A DNA stretch of 48,288 nt from Candidatus Gastranaerophilales bacterium (GCA_028689995.1 JAQVCB010000010.1:1-48288); one strand, 5' to 3'. Shown: positions 15,920 through 24,702, numbered from the stretch's first letter. Notes: generated by a model from the sequence alone, not told the origin. Translations and numbers: made by a program.

Positions 15920-16924
15920 ATGTCTCAAAAATCATTTTTGGGAGTGGATGTAGGTTCAGTCACTACAAAGCTTGCAGTAATAAATGAAACCGGTGAATAT
16001 ATTGACAGTGTAATGCTTAGAACGGCAGGAAAGCCTGTTATTGCAGTTCAGACCGGAATTAACATGATACTAGAACAAGCAAAAGAAACTTATGAAATAC
16101 TTGGCGTAGGAACAACGGGAAGCGGTAGACAACTGGCAGGAGCATTACTCGGAGCTGATATTATAAAAAATGAAATTACAGCTCATTCAGTTGCTGCAAG
16201 CATCTACGTTCCGGGGACTCAAACAATTCTGGAAATTGGCGGACAGGACAGTAAAATCATAATATTAAGAGATGATATTGTTACCGACTTTGCTATGAAC
16301 ACTGTCTGTGCCGCTGGAACAGGAAGTTTCCTCGACCAACAGGCTAGCAGACTTAATGTACCGATTCATGAATTTGGTGAAACTGCATTAAAATCTACAT
16401 CACCTGCCAGAATAGCTGGAAGATGCGGAGTTTTTGCAGAAAGTGATCTTATCCACAAACAACAATTGGGTTATCAAGTACCTGATTTATTATACGGTCT
16501 TTGTCAGGCACTTGTAAGAAATTATCTTAGCAATCTGGCTCTTGGTAAGGAAATATTAGCACCTATCGTATTTCAGGGTGGAGTTGCTTCTAATATCGGA
16601 ATGGTAAAAGCTTTTGAAGAAGCTCTCAATCTTGAAGTAACAGTTCCTGAAAATCACCAAACTATGGGTGCAATAGGAGCAGCATTGTTAGCAATGGAAA
16701 ATTACCAGTTCACAAGAATCGAAACTAAATTTAAAGGCTGGGAAGTGGGAGATTTTAAATTTAACTCACTTACTCATGAGTGCAACACATGCTCCAATAA
16801 CTGCGAAATAATTACAATTGTTCAAGGTGAATTTGAAAATTCTGCTAAATCACCTAAAGATATAAAAGGAAATATTATTGCAAGATGGGGCGGTACCTGC
16901 GGAAAATGGGATAAAGCAGAATAA
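15920..16924 (+). CDS. BadF/BadG/HgdC-family ATPase (2-hydroxyacyl-CoA dehydratase activator-like)
   Basis: Members use ATP hydrolysis and a 4Fe-4S cluster shared across a homodimer to inject an electron into 2-hydroxyacyl-CoA dehydratases or benzoyl-CoA reductase. The ASKHA fold is clear: GVDVGSVTTKLAV (phosphate 1), GIGTTGSGR-like GVGTTGSGR, EIGGQDSK, FQGGVASN and MGAIGAAL. The two cluster cysteines are Cys130 (NTVCAAGTGSFLDQQ) and Cys169 (AGRCGVFAESD). An extra C-terminal segment has CNTCSNNCE and a further Cys near the end (GTCGK), possibly a second metal site. TTTGGAG lies upstream. No dehydratase subunit is adjacent; the partner must be elsewhere, and the following flavoprotein is a possible functional neighbour. 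Confidence 0.88.
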   Translation: MSQKSFLGVDVGSVTTKLAVINETGEYIDSVMLRTAGKPVIAVQTGINMILEQAKETYEILGVGTTGSGRQLAGALLGADIIKNEITAHSVAASIYVPGTQTILEIGGQDSKIIILRDDIVTDFAMNTVCAAGTGSFLDQQASRLNVPIHEFGETALKSTSPARIAGRCGVFAESDLIHKQQLGYQVPDLLYGLCQALVRNYLSNLALGKEILAPIVFQGGVASNIGMVKAFEEALNLEVTVPENHQTMGAIGAALLAMENYQFTRIETKFKGWEVGDFKFNSLTHECNTCSNNCEIITIVQGEFENSAKSPKDIKGNIIARWGGTCGKWDKAE

Positions 16925-17009
16925 ATTTATTAGTTAATAAAAATTCACTAATAAAAACTTATATTATCTGTTAGAATGTAAAGATGCAGGATTTGTAGAG
17001 AAAGATTTA

Positions 17010-18032
17010 ATGATATTTCCACATTTAAAAATTAATAAACTACTGGAAGCAGCAAAACCTATAATACAAGGTGGTATGGCCATAAGAGTCAGCAGAGCTT
17101 CCCTAGCAGCTGCAGTCGCAAATTGCGGCGGCATTGGAGTTATAGCTGCTTCAGGTCTTCCTGAATTTGAATTAAGATCTCAAATTAGACAGGCACGTGA
17201 TTTGATCATCAATAAAGGCGGTTTGCTTGCAGTTAACATAATGTATGCAGCAAGAGAATTTTCTAAACTTGTTGAGATTGCTATTGATGAAAAAATAGAT
17301 CTTATCATCTTTGGTGCAGGCTTCTCAAGAGATATTTTTGCATTAGGCAGAGAAGCAAATGTGCCTATTGTACCTATAGTCAGTTCGGCAAAACTTGCAA
17401 TAATATCTAAAAAACTTGGTGCATATGCAATAATAGTTGAAAGTGGTGAAGCAGGCGGCCATCTTGGTACAACTGAACCTATCAGAAAACTTATTCCTGA
17501 AATAAAACAAGCACTTGATGTAACACCTAATTACCCGGGAATAGATAATGTTCCTATTATTGCGGCAGGTGGTGTAACATCCGGTAAAGATATTATGGAG
17601 ATGATTGAACTTGGTGCAGATGGCGTTCAGATGGCAACAAGATTTGTACTTAGCAAAGAATGTGATGTAAATGACAAATTCAAAGAGCTTTATCTTGGTA
17701 TTAATGAAGATGATATAGAATTGATTCACAGCCCTGTCGGTCTTCCTGCCAGAGCTATAAGAACACCTTTAACTCAAAGAATTGCCGATGGCACGGTACA
17801 AAAACCAGAAAAATGCGATGCATGCCTTAAACATTGTTCTCATGCTTTTTGTATAATTAAAGCACTAGACGCAGCCAGAAATGGTGACATGGAAAATGGT
17901 TTATTCTTTACAGGTGGAAATGTTGCTAAATACAGAGATGTACTTTCAGTTAAGGAAATCTTTGAAAGATTTGAACAGGAAGCTGAAGAATATATTAATG
18001 GCAAACAACCGCAAGAAGTTCAACTTTTATAG
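17010..18032 (+). CDS. Nitronate monooxygenase/FabK-like flavin-dependent TIM-barrel protein
   Basis: 340 residues of the 2-nitropropane dioxygenase family (FMN-dependent; members include nitronate monooxygenases and the enoyl-ACP reductase FabK). PIIQGGMAIRVSR starts the barrel, NIMYA and IIFGAGFSRD are strand ends, and GEAGGH and AAGGVTSGKDIMEMIELGADGVQMATRF bind FMN phosphate. The segment ESGEAGGHLG carries the catalytic-type His. The C-terminus adds CDACLKHCSHAFC (four Cys, one or two His), a likely metal site absent from simple nitronate monooxygenases. GAGAAAGA precedes the ATG. It lies 85 bp after the activase and is probably co-transcribed, ending in a strong terminator. Substrate is uncertain: FabK-like fatty-acid reduction or nitronate detoxification. 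Confidence 0.82.
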   Translation: MIFPHLKINKLLEAAKPIIQGGMAIRVSRASLAAAVANCGGIGVIAASGLPEFELRSQIRQARDLIINKGGLLAVNIMYAAREFSKLVEIAIDEKIDLIIFGAGFSRDIFALGREANVPIVPIVSSAKLAIISKKLGAYAIIVESGEAGGHLGTTEPIRKLIPEIKQALDVTPNYPGIDNVPIIAAGGVTSGKDIMEMIELGADGVQMATRFVLSKECDVNDKFKELYLGINEDDIELIHSPVGLPARAIRTPLTQRIADGTVQKPEKCDACLKHCSHAFCIIKALDAARNGDMENGLFFTGGNVAKYRDVLSVKEIFERFEQEAEEYINGKQPQEVQLL

Positions 18033-18052
18033 TTTTTAATTAATTACAAATT

Positions 18053-18094
18053 AAAAAAAATGCTGGTATACAAATGTATACCAGCATTTTTTTT
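18053..18094. terminator. Bidirectional rho-independent terminator
   Basis: ATGCTGGTATAC (18060-18071), AAAT, GTATACCAGCAT (18076-18087): a perfect 12-bp stem flanked by an A run on the left and a T run on the right. It serves both the flavoprotein gene (plus) and the convergent ccdA-like gene (minus, stop 31 bp away). Confidence 0.95.
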
Positions 18095-18124
18095 GAATCT
18101 CTTGTTAGAGGCTTTTTTAGAGTT

Positions 18125-18832
18125 TTACATAACACCAAATATTTTCAAATAAATAAAAATTGAACTTAAGATCAACACTGCTCCGCTGAATTTCATCATA
18201 TGTCCAGATACCGCTCTGACAATAAGCAATTTTTTAAACATAGTTGTAAACAGGGCTGCTATTACCAAAATCATTCCTTGTCCAAGTGAATAAAGAAATA
18301 AAAGTAATCCCCCAAGAAGAATATTTGCCTTAATTGATGCATAAGCCATAATTCCTGCCAGAATAGGCGTAGCACAAGGAGATGAAGCAAAAGCAAATGC
18401 ACCGCCCAATACTATAGGATAAACAATCAAACTGTTATTCTTATTCTGAGGCATTTTTTTAATAATAGTCGGCATTGGAATTTCAATAATTTCCATCAAA
18501 CTTAATCCCATTACTAAAATCAGTGATGCCATAATTAATGCCCACAATGGTCCTGCCTGAGAACCATATGCCTGTCCTGCAACTGCAGAAATAACCCCAA
18601 ATACGGTTAATACTAATGATAAACCTAAGACAAAGAATACAACCTGAATTGCGTTTTTCTTCCAAGTATTCTCAGAAGATCCCCCGACATATCCAACTAT
18701 TATAGGTAAAAGCCCCAATGAGCATGGGGATAACGAACTGACTACGCCGCCTACAAAGGCCAGAAGAAGCAGCCATGCAGAATATTGTGAATGCAATTGA
18801 CCTGCAAAAAATTGATTAACTAGATTTTCCAT
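18125..18832 (-). CDS. ccdA: CcdA-type thiol-disulfide electron transporter
   Basis: 235-residue polytopic inner-membrane protein of the CcdA/DsbD-beta family, which passes reducing equivalents from cytoplasmic thioredoxin to periplasmic thiol proteins. About six transmembrane helices are seen. The two redox cysteines sit in VVSSLSPCSLGLLP (helix 1) and FAFASSPCATPILAG (helix 4). Its start overlaps the end of the upstream thioredoxin-like gene by 17 bp, so the pair is translationally coupled. Together they probably support c-type cytochrome maturation or other periplasmic thiol reduction, like the CcdA-HCF164 pair of cyanobacteria and plastids (inference). Confidence 0.9.
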   Translation of the reverse strand: MENLVNQFFAGQLHSQYSAWLLLLAFVGGVVSSLSPCSLGLLPIIVGYVGGSSENTWKKNAIQVVFFVLGLSLVLTVFGVISAVAGQAYGSQAGPLWALIMASLILVMGLSLMEIIEIPMPTIIKKMPQNKNNSLIVYPIVLGGAFAFASSPCATPILAGIMAYASIKANILLGGLLLFLYSLGQGMILVIAALFTTMFKKLLIVRAVSGHMMKFSGAVLILSSIFIYLKIFGVM

Positions 18833-19223
18833 TTATAAGCCTATTAAAATTCCTTTCAAGTTCTTCTTTTGGTAACGCACCTTCAGTTTTTTTGATAACT
18901 TTTCCGTTCTTATCAAGATAAACAAGCGTCGGAACAACCTTTACCTCATATTTTTTTACAAGTTTTTGATCTTCCGAACTGGCTGAATTTATCATTATTT
19001 TTTTAAATATGATTTTTTTATCATATTTAGGTTCTACCTGATCCATAACTTTTTTTAGTTCTCTGCATTCCATGCACATTTCAGAACTAAAATCGATAAC
19101 AGTAGGTCTTAATCCTGTTGCAATACTTGCTGTATCCTGATCCGTTGATTTAAACGAGTAATACAACATAATAGGAATAATAAATATAGCAACAATAATT
19201 GCTAAATTCATATGTTTTTTCAT
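18816..19223 (-). CDS. Membrane-anchored thioredoxin-like protein
   Basis: 135 residues. An uncleaved N-terminal anchor (LAIIVAIFIIPIMLYYSF, about 7-24) is followed by a thioredoxin fold facing the periplasm: VIDFSSEMCMECRELKK carries the CxxC (Cys-Met-Glu-Cys near 50-53), and VKVVPTLVYLDKNGKV contains the cis-Pro after Val-Val. GGGAGGGAAG precedes the ATG. It is the first gene of the pair with ccdA and the likely acceptor of CcdA electrons. Confidence 0.88.
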   Translation of the reverse strand: MKKHMNLAIIVAIFIIPIMLYYSFKSTDQDTASIATGLRPTVIDFSSEMCMECRELKKVMDQVEPKYDKKIIFKKIMINSASSEDQKLVKKYEVKVVPTLVYLDKNGKVIKKTEGALPKEELERNFNRLINGKSS

Positions 19224-19403
19224 TTTGTCGCTTCCCTCCCTTGATGGTTTTGTGTATTTGTTAATTTAATATCTTTAGGTATTTTTATGATATCTTAATT
19301 AAACATTATAATAATTAAACTTATGTTTAATTTTAAATTTGTAACAAATAAAAATACTCATAATATTATGAACTATATTTATATGTAATTAAAGAGAAAA
19401 ATT

Positions 19404-20105
19404 ATGCTTTTATTATGGTTAATAAAATTATTAATGAATGACCCGATGCAATTCCTTATTGTACTTGCAATTTTAATTCTTCCACTTCTGGTTAGCGTTA
19501 CAATACATGAATGGGCACATGGAATGACTGCTTATCTATTTGGAGACCCGACTCCAAAAAGACAGGGTAGATTGTCCTTTAATCCATTTGCTCACCTTGA
19601 CCCAATCGGAACATTAATGCTTTTTATCATAGGTATAGGCTGGGCCAAGCCTGTTGAAATCAATCCTGATAATATTCACGGAAAAACAAAACTTATGCTG
19701 GTTGCTCTTGCCGGTCCCGGAAGTAATTTTTTACTTGCAATATTTTTCAGCTTAATTAATTATGCATTTATCAAATACTCGCTTATCCACGGCATAGATA
19801 TAGAAGGTCAAATACCTATTCTAATAATTTCAATGCTGAAAATAATTGTTCAGATAAATATTATACTCTGCCTGTTTAATATGATGCCTATTCCGCCTCT
19901 GGACGGATCCAATGTCCTTAAATGGTTCATGCCCGAAAACATAGCTGCGGCTTATTCCAGACTTGCTCCTTACGGTATGTTTATTATTTTACTGCTGCTT
20001 TTTACAGTTGGTTTCAAATTTATTTTTGTAGCGGCAAAAATTGTTGAAAGGCATATTTATAATATTATTGAATACATAATGAAGCCTTTATTCGGGCTGA
20101 TGTAA
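19404..20105 (+). CDS. Site-2-protease-family zinc metalloprotease (M50)
   Basis: 233-residue membrane protein. HEWAH in the first core helix (SVTIHEWAHGMTAYLFGDP) supplies two zinc ligands and the catalytic Glu, and LFNMMPIPPLDGSNVLKW gives the third ligand Asp. About five to six membrane helices are seen. It has no PDZ domain, placing it with the compact YwhC/SpoIVFB-like M50B members. These cut transmembrane substrates within the bilayer. The weak GAGAAAAA precedes the ATG. It ends 4 bp from the convergent sugar-porter gene. The substrate is unknown. Confidence 0.92.
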   Translation: MLLLWLIKLLMNDPMQFLIVLAILILPLLVSVTIHEWAHGMTAYLFGDPTPKRQGRLSFNPFAHLDPIGTLMLFIIGIGWAKPVEINPDNIHGKTKLMLVALAGPGSNFLLAIFFSLINYAFIKYSLIHGIDIEGQIPILIISMLKIIVQINIILCLFNMMPIPPLDGSNVLKWFMPENIAAAYSRLAPYGMFIILLLLFTVGFKFIFVAAKIVERHIYNIIEYIMKPLFGLM

Positions 20106-20109
20106 TTTT

Positions 20110-21486
20110 CTATTCATATTCCAAAATATCATTATTTGTTGCTAAAGGATGTCTATTATTCGTTAAAAGTTTATTTTGAATTTCTTCCAAAGATGCATTT
20201 TTTGTTTCAGGATAAATAATCAAGACAACAAAAAACTGAACTATCATCATAACCGCAAAAAATACAAAAGGATAACCGCCTGATTTTTCTGCCATAACAG
20301 GGAAAGCCCAGGAAACCAATGCACACATAAACCAATGGGTAAAACTTCCTAATGCGTGTCCTTTTGCTCTTACCAGATTTGGGAATATTTCACTCAGGTA
20401 TACCCATATAACTGCACCCTGGGAAAATGCAAAGAAAGCAATATAACCAACAAGAAGATATAATAAAAGCGATTTATGCGTATTTGTAATAAGTATTGCA
20501 GCAATTCCTGAAAGACATATTGCTGTTCCCACAGATCCTGTTAAAAGAAGTTTTTTTCTTCCGATTTTGTCTATTACTGACATAGCTATTATTGTAAACA
20601 GCAAGTTTGTTGCTCCTATAATTACAGATTTAATATCAGCAGAAACTTTATCAAAACCTGCCATTGCAAAAATATCATTCAAATAATAAAGAAGTGCATT
20701 AATACCTGATAACTGGTTAAAAATTGCAATAGAAATCGCTAAGAATATAGGAAATGAATAATTTTTATTAAACAAATTTTCTGATTTAACCTGATTACTG
20801 TTTTCAATAGAGTTTGTTATTTCCTCAAACTGTTTATCTGCATCTTTTTTATTCATAAGAGTTAAAATTTCCAAAGCTTCTTTCTTTTTGTTTTTCATAA
20901 CAAGCCATCTGGGACTCTCTGGAATAAATAACAATAAAAGAAAAAACAATAACGCCGGTGCTGCTCCAATTCCAAGCTTATAACGCCACTCAAGAATACC
21001 TAAATTTAATAATCCTACTATATAGTTTGAAAAATAAGCAATTAAAATGCCGAACACAATATTAAACTGAAAAAGCCCTACAAGTTTACCTCTTAGATTT
21101 GCCGGGGAAATTTCTGCTATATACATAGGCCCTAAAACTGATGCTGCACCGACACCAAGACCACCTATAAAACGGAAAAATACTAAAGAATACCAATCCC
21201 AGGCAAAACAACATCCTAAAGCAGATATAAAGAACAAAAAACCTGTAATTTTAAGGCTGTTTTTTCTCCCTAAAATGTTACCGGCAATTCCTGAAAATAA
21301 TGCACCTATAATAGTTCCCCATAATGCAATAGAAACTGTAAGGCCTAATGAAGCTGCATTAAGATTAAATAGATTTTTTAGTGAATGAGTAGTTCCTGAT
21401 ATTACAGCAGTATCAAAACCAAATAAAAATCCTCCAAGAGCAGCAACAAATGCGCTTATTATTATTAAATGTTTACCCAATTTCAT
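20110..21486 (-). CDS. Major facilitator superfamily sugar porter
   Basis: 458 residues, twelve transmembrane helices. Sugar-porter-family signatures are present: GGFLFGFDTAVISG in helix 1, RFIGGLGVGAASVLGPMYIAEISP in helix 4-5, PESPRWL at the start of the central loop, NQLSGINALLYY in helix 7, DKIGRKKLLLTG between helices 8 and 9, and PETKN near the C-terminus. It is likely a proton-coupled uptake system for a hexose or related sugar. A 12-bp inverted repeat occupies the leader. No sugar kinase or regulator is adjacent. Confidence 0.93.
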   Translation of the reverse strand: MKLGKHLIIISAFVAALGGFLFGFDTAVISGTTHSLKNLFNLNAASLGLTVSIALWGTIIGALFSGIAGNILGRKNSLKITGFLFFISALGCCFAWDWYSLVFFRFIGGLGVGAASVLGPMYIAEISPANLRGKLVGLFQFNIVFGILIAYFSNYIVGLLNLGILEWRYKLGIGAAPALLFFLLLLFIPESPRWLVMKNKKKEALEILTLMNKKDADKQFEEITNSIENSNQVKSENLFNKNYSFPIFLAISIAIFNQLSGINALLYYLNDIFAMAGFDKVSADIKSVIIGATNLLFTIIAMSVIDKIGRKKLLLTGSVGTAICLSGIAAILITNTHKSLLLYLLVGYIAFFAFSQGAVIWVYLSEIFPNLVRAKGHALGSFTHWFMCALVSWAFPVMAEKSGGYPFVFFAVMMIVQFFVVLIIYPETKNASLEEIQNKLLTNNRHPLATNNDILEYE

Positions 21487-21510
21487 AATTTATACCCCAA
21501 CTTATTTAAC

Positions 21511-21558
21511 TTGAATTGCTAAATAATCAAAACATTAACTATCTAGTTAGCAATTCAA
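21511..21558. promoter_or_regulatory. 12-bp inverted repeat in the leader of the sugar-porter gene
   Basis: TTGAATTGCTAA (21511-21522) and TTAGCAATTCAA (21547-21558) are perfect inverted copies with a 24-nt loop, starting 25 bp upstream of the start codon at 21486. Offset and loop length equal those of the dyad before the TPR-peptidase gene. It could be an operator or a leader hairpin. Confidence 0.55.
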
Positions 21559-21660
21559 CATATTTAAAATTATTTTCTTGTATTTCCTGCTATAAATCAA
21601 GTAAAAATCAAGACTTATAACAATTCTCGATTACAACCTACACTACTTTTTACACTCTGT

Positions 21661-21694
21661 AAAAAAAGAAAGCTTTTTCAAGCTTTCTTTTTTT
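21661..21694 (-). terminator. Rho-independent terminator of the 57-residue gene
   Basis: An A-rich arm ending GAAAGCTT (21661-21675) pairs with AAGCTTTC followed by T7 (21680-21694), with a 4-nt loop. The T-rich arm overlaps the stop of the small gene and the minus-strand transcript ends in a U run. The symmetrical flanks could work in both directions. Confidence 0.85.
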
Positions 21695-21867
21695 TAAATA
21701 TCTTCCGGCAGATAAAACTGGCCTGACTTTAAAGCTTTTCTTACTTCATCATAAGTAAAATTACGGCAATTACATTTTTGCTGATACATTGACACAATCA
21801 TTAAAATATCATCGATAGAAAGCTTTATCATTCTTCTGCCATTTGGATTTTCAAGAATATGCGCCAT
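21694..21867 (-). CDS. Conserved-looking small protein, 57 residues
   Basis: Begins MAHILENPNGRRMIKLSIDD and ends KSGQFYLPEDI. A mostly helical soluble protein with CNC near residues 32-34 and a C-terminal Y-D-E-V-R...YLPED block. GGAG lies 8 nt before the ATG and a strong terminator follows the stop directly, so this is a well-formed monocistronic gene. It is too short for usual gene callers. I think it belongs to a small cyanobacteria-lineage family, but I cannot name one. Function unknown; the basic N-terminal half might bind nucleic acid. Confidence 0.75.
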   Translation of the reverse strand: MAHILENPNGRRMIKLSIDDILMIVSMYQQKCNCRNFTYDEVRKALKSGQFYLPEDI

Positions 21868-21994
21868 TTTTCAAACTCCACTACTTTCCCTGAATCATAT
21901 TTAATATATCGGTTATTTGGAGAAAATCTTTAAATACTGTAACAAAACTTTAAATTCGCCAAAATGCAGCTAATTTATTGTATTGCCTAAAAAT

Positions 21995-22008
21995 AGTTCT
22001 CTGGAACT
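21995..22008. promoter_or_regulatory. Palindrome upstream of the histidine kinase gene
   Basis: AGTTCTCTGGAACT, a dyad with flanking T/A extending it to 6-bp arms, about 67 bp before the kinase start. The related AATTCTTGAGAACT occurs just after the response-regulator gene (24397-24410). The pair is a candidate operator for the NarL-type regulator. The TTTTT that follows also allows a weak hairpin terminator. Confidence 0.4.
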
Positions 22009-22074
22009 AGTTTTTACCTGTTATAAAATGGTAATCTTGAAGTATACGTTTATAGAAATGCTGGAAAAAATTAT

Positions 22075-23739
22075 ATGTTTAAATTTGCAAGATATTTTTT
22101 CATTGTTTTTTTAATTACAACTGTGATCCCTCTTGTTTTGATGTTTATATGGAACCATCATCAAATGGAACGGATGGATCAGGAAAGAGAACAACATATT
22201 CTTAGTGTAGGAGTTAAACAACTAGAACATACAACTAAGCAATATTTAAGAATAAAAGAAAGTTTTATTTTAGAGAAACTTCAAAATTTGTCACCGGAAA
22301 AAATATCCTTAAAAAAAGTGCAGGAAATTTTTAAAACAGATAAAGTAGAGTGGATATACGGCAAAAATATTGATAAGGTAACATCATATTATGAAATAAC
22401 ACAATTCAACCCTTCAGAAAAACCGTCACTTTATGGTGTTTCAATTATACCTTTTGAAGTTTCAGGCATTAAAGGAATTAAAATTTTTGAAAAAGTTGAC
22501 CTTAATCAGCTACGTCCGGCTGGTCCTTTTGATTTAAAAATATATCTTGGAACCAAAATAAGTAAAAATACCCTTTTAGGAATTGTACATGATCCTATGT
22601 TCAATCCTGATAATGGTCGTATGCATATGATGCCACCTCCTCCCGATAATAACCGTATGCATCCACCTCCTGATGAATATGTAAATTCGCCTGAAAATAT
22701 AAGACATAGTGAGATAAAAATAACTGATAATAATGGAAAAACAGTTGCTACTATACTAATTAAAACTGGTAAACCTCCCAGACATTTAGGACCTCCAAGC
22801 CCTATTGAAAATCAATTTGGTTTGATTATTTTATTGGCAGGATCTGTTTTAAGCTTATTAATCGGATTTTACATCAATAAAAACTTTATAAGCCCTTTGC
22901 TACTTCTCTCCAATGCTTCAAAACAAGTACAAAAAGGGAATTTATCAATTGAATTAAACACTAATATAAAACATGATCAAATATTAAATACATTTAAGAA
23001 TTTTAATCAAATGGTAAAAGGCTTAAAAGAAAAAGAAGATCTAAGAAAAAGCTTTATAACAAATCTGACTCATGATTTAAAAACCCCGTTAATAGCGCAG
23101 GAAAGATCTCTTGAACTAATATCAAAAGAATTTGAATCATTAGGATTAAAAGATGCTTATGAACTTGCTACTGGAATAGAAAAAAATAATAAACACCTTT
23201 TAAGAATGGTTAATCTGATTCTGGAATCATATAGATTTGACTCTGAGAATTTGAACCTTATAATTTCAAATATAAATATTTCCGAATTAATCGATAGCTG
23301 CTACACAAAACTGAAACCGCTTGCTTCAGAAAAAAATATTCAACTTCTAAATACTGTCCCGAAAGATTTTCCCCTCTTAAATGGAGATGCTACCAGCTTT
23401 AAAAGAGTCTTTTTGAATTTGATTTCAAATGCTATTGAAAGTATTACTCAATTGGGCAAAATTAAAATAAGCGCAGAATCTTATGAAAATAATATTAAAA
23501 TATATATTAAGGATAATGGACCCGGCATAGCACAGGAAGAATTAAATTACCTGTTTGAACGTTACTACACGGGGAAAAGCGATGAAAGAAAATTAGGTTC
23601 CGGTTTGGGACTCTACGTATGCAAAAAACTGGTCGAAATTCATAATGGAGAGATCTCTGTTGAAAGCAAAGTAAATGACTTCACTAAATTTATTATTAAA
23701 TTACCGCTAAATTTTCAAAAGTATGAGGATAAGAAATAA
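22075..23739 (+). CDS. Membrane sensor histidine kinase with Met/His/Pro-rich periplasmic loop
   Basis: 554 residues. Transmembrane helices at about 7-26 and 248-268 bracket a ~220-residue periplasmic sensor. Near its end the sensor carries RMHMMPPPPDNNRMHPPPDE (182-201), a likely metal-binding or extended segment. A HAMP linker (about 269-321) leads to a HisKA domain with His333 (NLTHDLKTP) and a HATPase with N-box Asn452, DNGPG (480-484) and GSGLGLYVCKKLVEIH. The first base of the regulator ATG overlaps its stop. The phosphoacceptor domain is the classical HisKA type, whereas its partner is a NarL/LuxR-type regulator, which more usually pairs with HisKA_3 kinases. The signal may be a metal or envelope stress (inference). 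Confidence 0.93.
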   Translation: MFKFARYFFIVFLITTVIPLVLMFIWNHHQMERMDQEREQHILSVGVKQLEHTTKQYLRIKESFILEKLQNLSPEKISLKKVQEIFKTDKVEWIYGKNIDKVTSYYEITQFNPSEKPSLYGVSIIPFEVSGIKGIKIFEKVDLNQLRPAGPFDLKIYLGTKISKNTLLGIVHDPMFNPDNGRMHMMPPPPDNNRMHPPPDEYVNSPENIRHSEIKITDNNGKTVATILIKTGKPPRHLGPPSPIENQFGLIILLAGSVLSLLIGFYINKNFISPLLLLSNASKQVQKGNLSIELNTNIKHDQILNTFKNFNQMVKGLKEKEDLRKSFITNLTHDLKTPLIAQERSLELISKEFESLGLKDAYELATGIEKNNKHLLRMVNLILESYRFDSENLNLIISNINISELIDSCYTKLKPLASEKNIQLLNTVPKDFPLLNGDATSFKRVFLNLISNAIESITQLGKIKISAESYENNIKIYIKDNGPGIAQEELNYLFERYYTGKSDERKLGSGLGLYVCKKLVEIHNGEISVESKVNDFTKFIIKLPLNFQKYEDKK

Positions 23740-24392
23740 TGAACATTAAAATATTATTGGCTGAAGATCACGAATTAACAAGACATGGAATAGCTTATGG
23801 CCTAAAAAAATATGAAAATATAGAAATTGTTGCTGAAGCTGAAAATGGACAGGAAGCTGTTGAACTGGTTAAAAAATTCAAGCCTGATCTGATTTTAATG
23901 GATATTATAATGCCTGTCTTAAACGGAATAAATGCCACAAAAGAAATTAAAGCCATCAATCCTGACATAAAAATAATTATGCTTACATCTAATAATGAAA
24001 AAGAGAAAGTCATATCAGCATTTAATTCAGGTGCTAATGCTTATTGTATGAAAACAATCAGACTTGATGACCTTGTAATTATAATAAAAACTGTTATGGA
24101 TGGGGCATTATGGATGGATCCAAGTATAGCCGGTTATATTTTAGAAATCCTGCAATCAAGATCAATTATGCTTGAGACCCAAAAAGAAAATTGTGTTAAC
24201 TTTAACCTGACAAACAGAGAGAAAGAAATTTTAACGTTAATATCAGACGGTTTAAACAATAGAGATATTTCTGACAAACTTTTTCTATCCCTGTATACCG
24301 TAAAAAATCATGTGAGCAACATATTCCAAAAACTTGCTGTGGACGACAGAACCCAGGCTGCAATTATAGCTTTAAAAGAAAATATAATTTAG
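23739..24392 (+). CDS. NarL/FixJ-family response regulator
   Basis: 217 residues. The receiver domain (1-120) has Asp10-His11 acidic-pocket residues, phosphoacceptor Asp55 (LILMDIIMP) and MLTSNNEKEK. A LuxR-type HTH spans about 150-212: LTNREKEILTLISDGLNNRD followed by LYTVKNHVSNIFQKL. It is co-translated with the kinase (1-nt overlap). A palindrome like that upstream of the kinase lies 5 bp after its stop, before the two downstream genes, suggesting control of both itself and those genes (inference). Confidence 0.94.
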   Translation: MNIKILLAEDHELTRHGIAYGLKKYENIEIVAEAENGQEAVELVKKFKPDLILMDIIMPVLNGINATKEIKAINPDIKIIMLTSNNEKEKVISAFNSGANAYCMKTIRLDDLVIIIKTVMDGALWMDPSIAGYILEILQSRSIMLETQKENCVNFNLTNREKEILTLISDGLNNRDISDKLFLSLYTVKNHVSNIFQKLAVDDRTQAAIIALKENII

Positions 24393-24396
24393 AAGT

Positions 24397-24410
24397 AATT
24401 CTTGAGAACT
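24397..24410. promoter_or_regulatory. Second palindrome, downstream of the response regulator
   Basis: AATTCTTGAGAACT matches AGTTCTCTGGAACT (21995-22008) at 10 of 14 positions, keeping both half-sites. It is about 100 bp upstream of the 64-residue gene and 400 bp upstream of the secreted-protein gene. Confidence 0.35.
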
Positions 24411-24507
24411 AATAAAACATGATTCTTCAGCCTGATAAAAATATCTTGGTTTAATTTTATACTTGTCATATTAAGACAAACCAAAAGTAACACAGGTAAA
24501 AATATTT

Positions 24508-24702
24508 ATGCGGTTTATTGATTATTCTGAATCTATACCGGAAGAAAATCTTAATTGTTTTACTGAAGCAACTATTGAAGATTTAATTGATATAGTTATT
24601 ATGCCAACAAAAATTGAAGCAACTGAATCAAACATCAAAGAACAAATCGAAAATTTAAGTAAAGAATTTGACAGGCTTATAAATATTAAAAAAGAAAAAT
24701 AA
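24508..24702 (+). CDS. Small acidic helical protein, 64 residues
   Basis: Begins MRFIDYSESIPEENLNCFTE. The C-terminal half is a charged helix (NIKEQIENLSKEFDRLINIKKEK). No signal peptide is seen. ACAGGT upstream is a weak ribosome binding site. Its position between the two-component system and the secreted protein suggests it belongs to the same unit. Not recognised. Confidence 0.5.
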   Translation: MRFIDYSESIPEENLNCFTEATIEDLIDIVIMPTKIEATESNIKEQIENLSKEFDRLINIKKEK

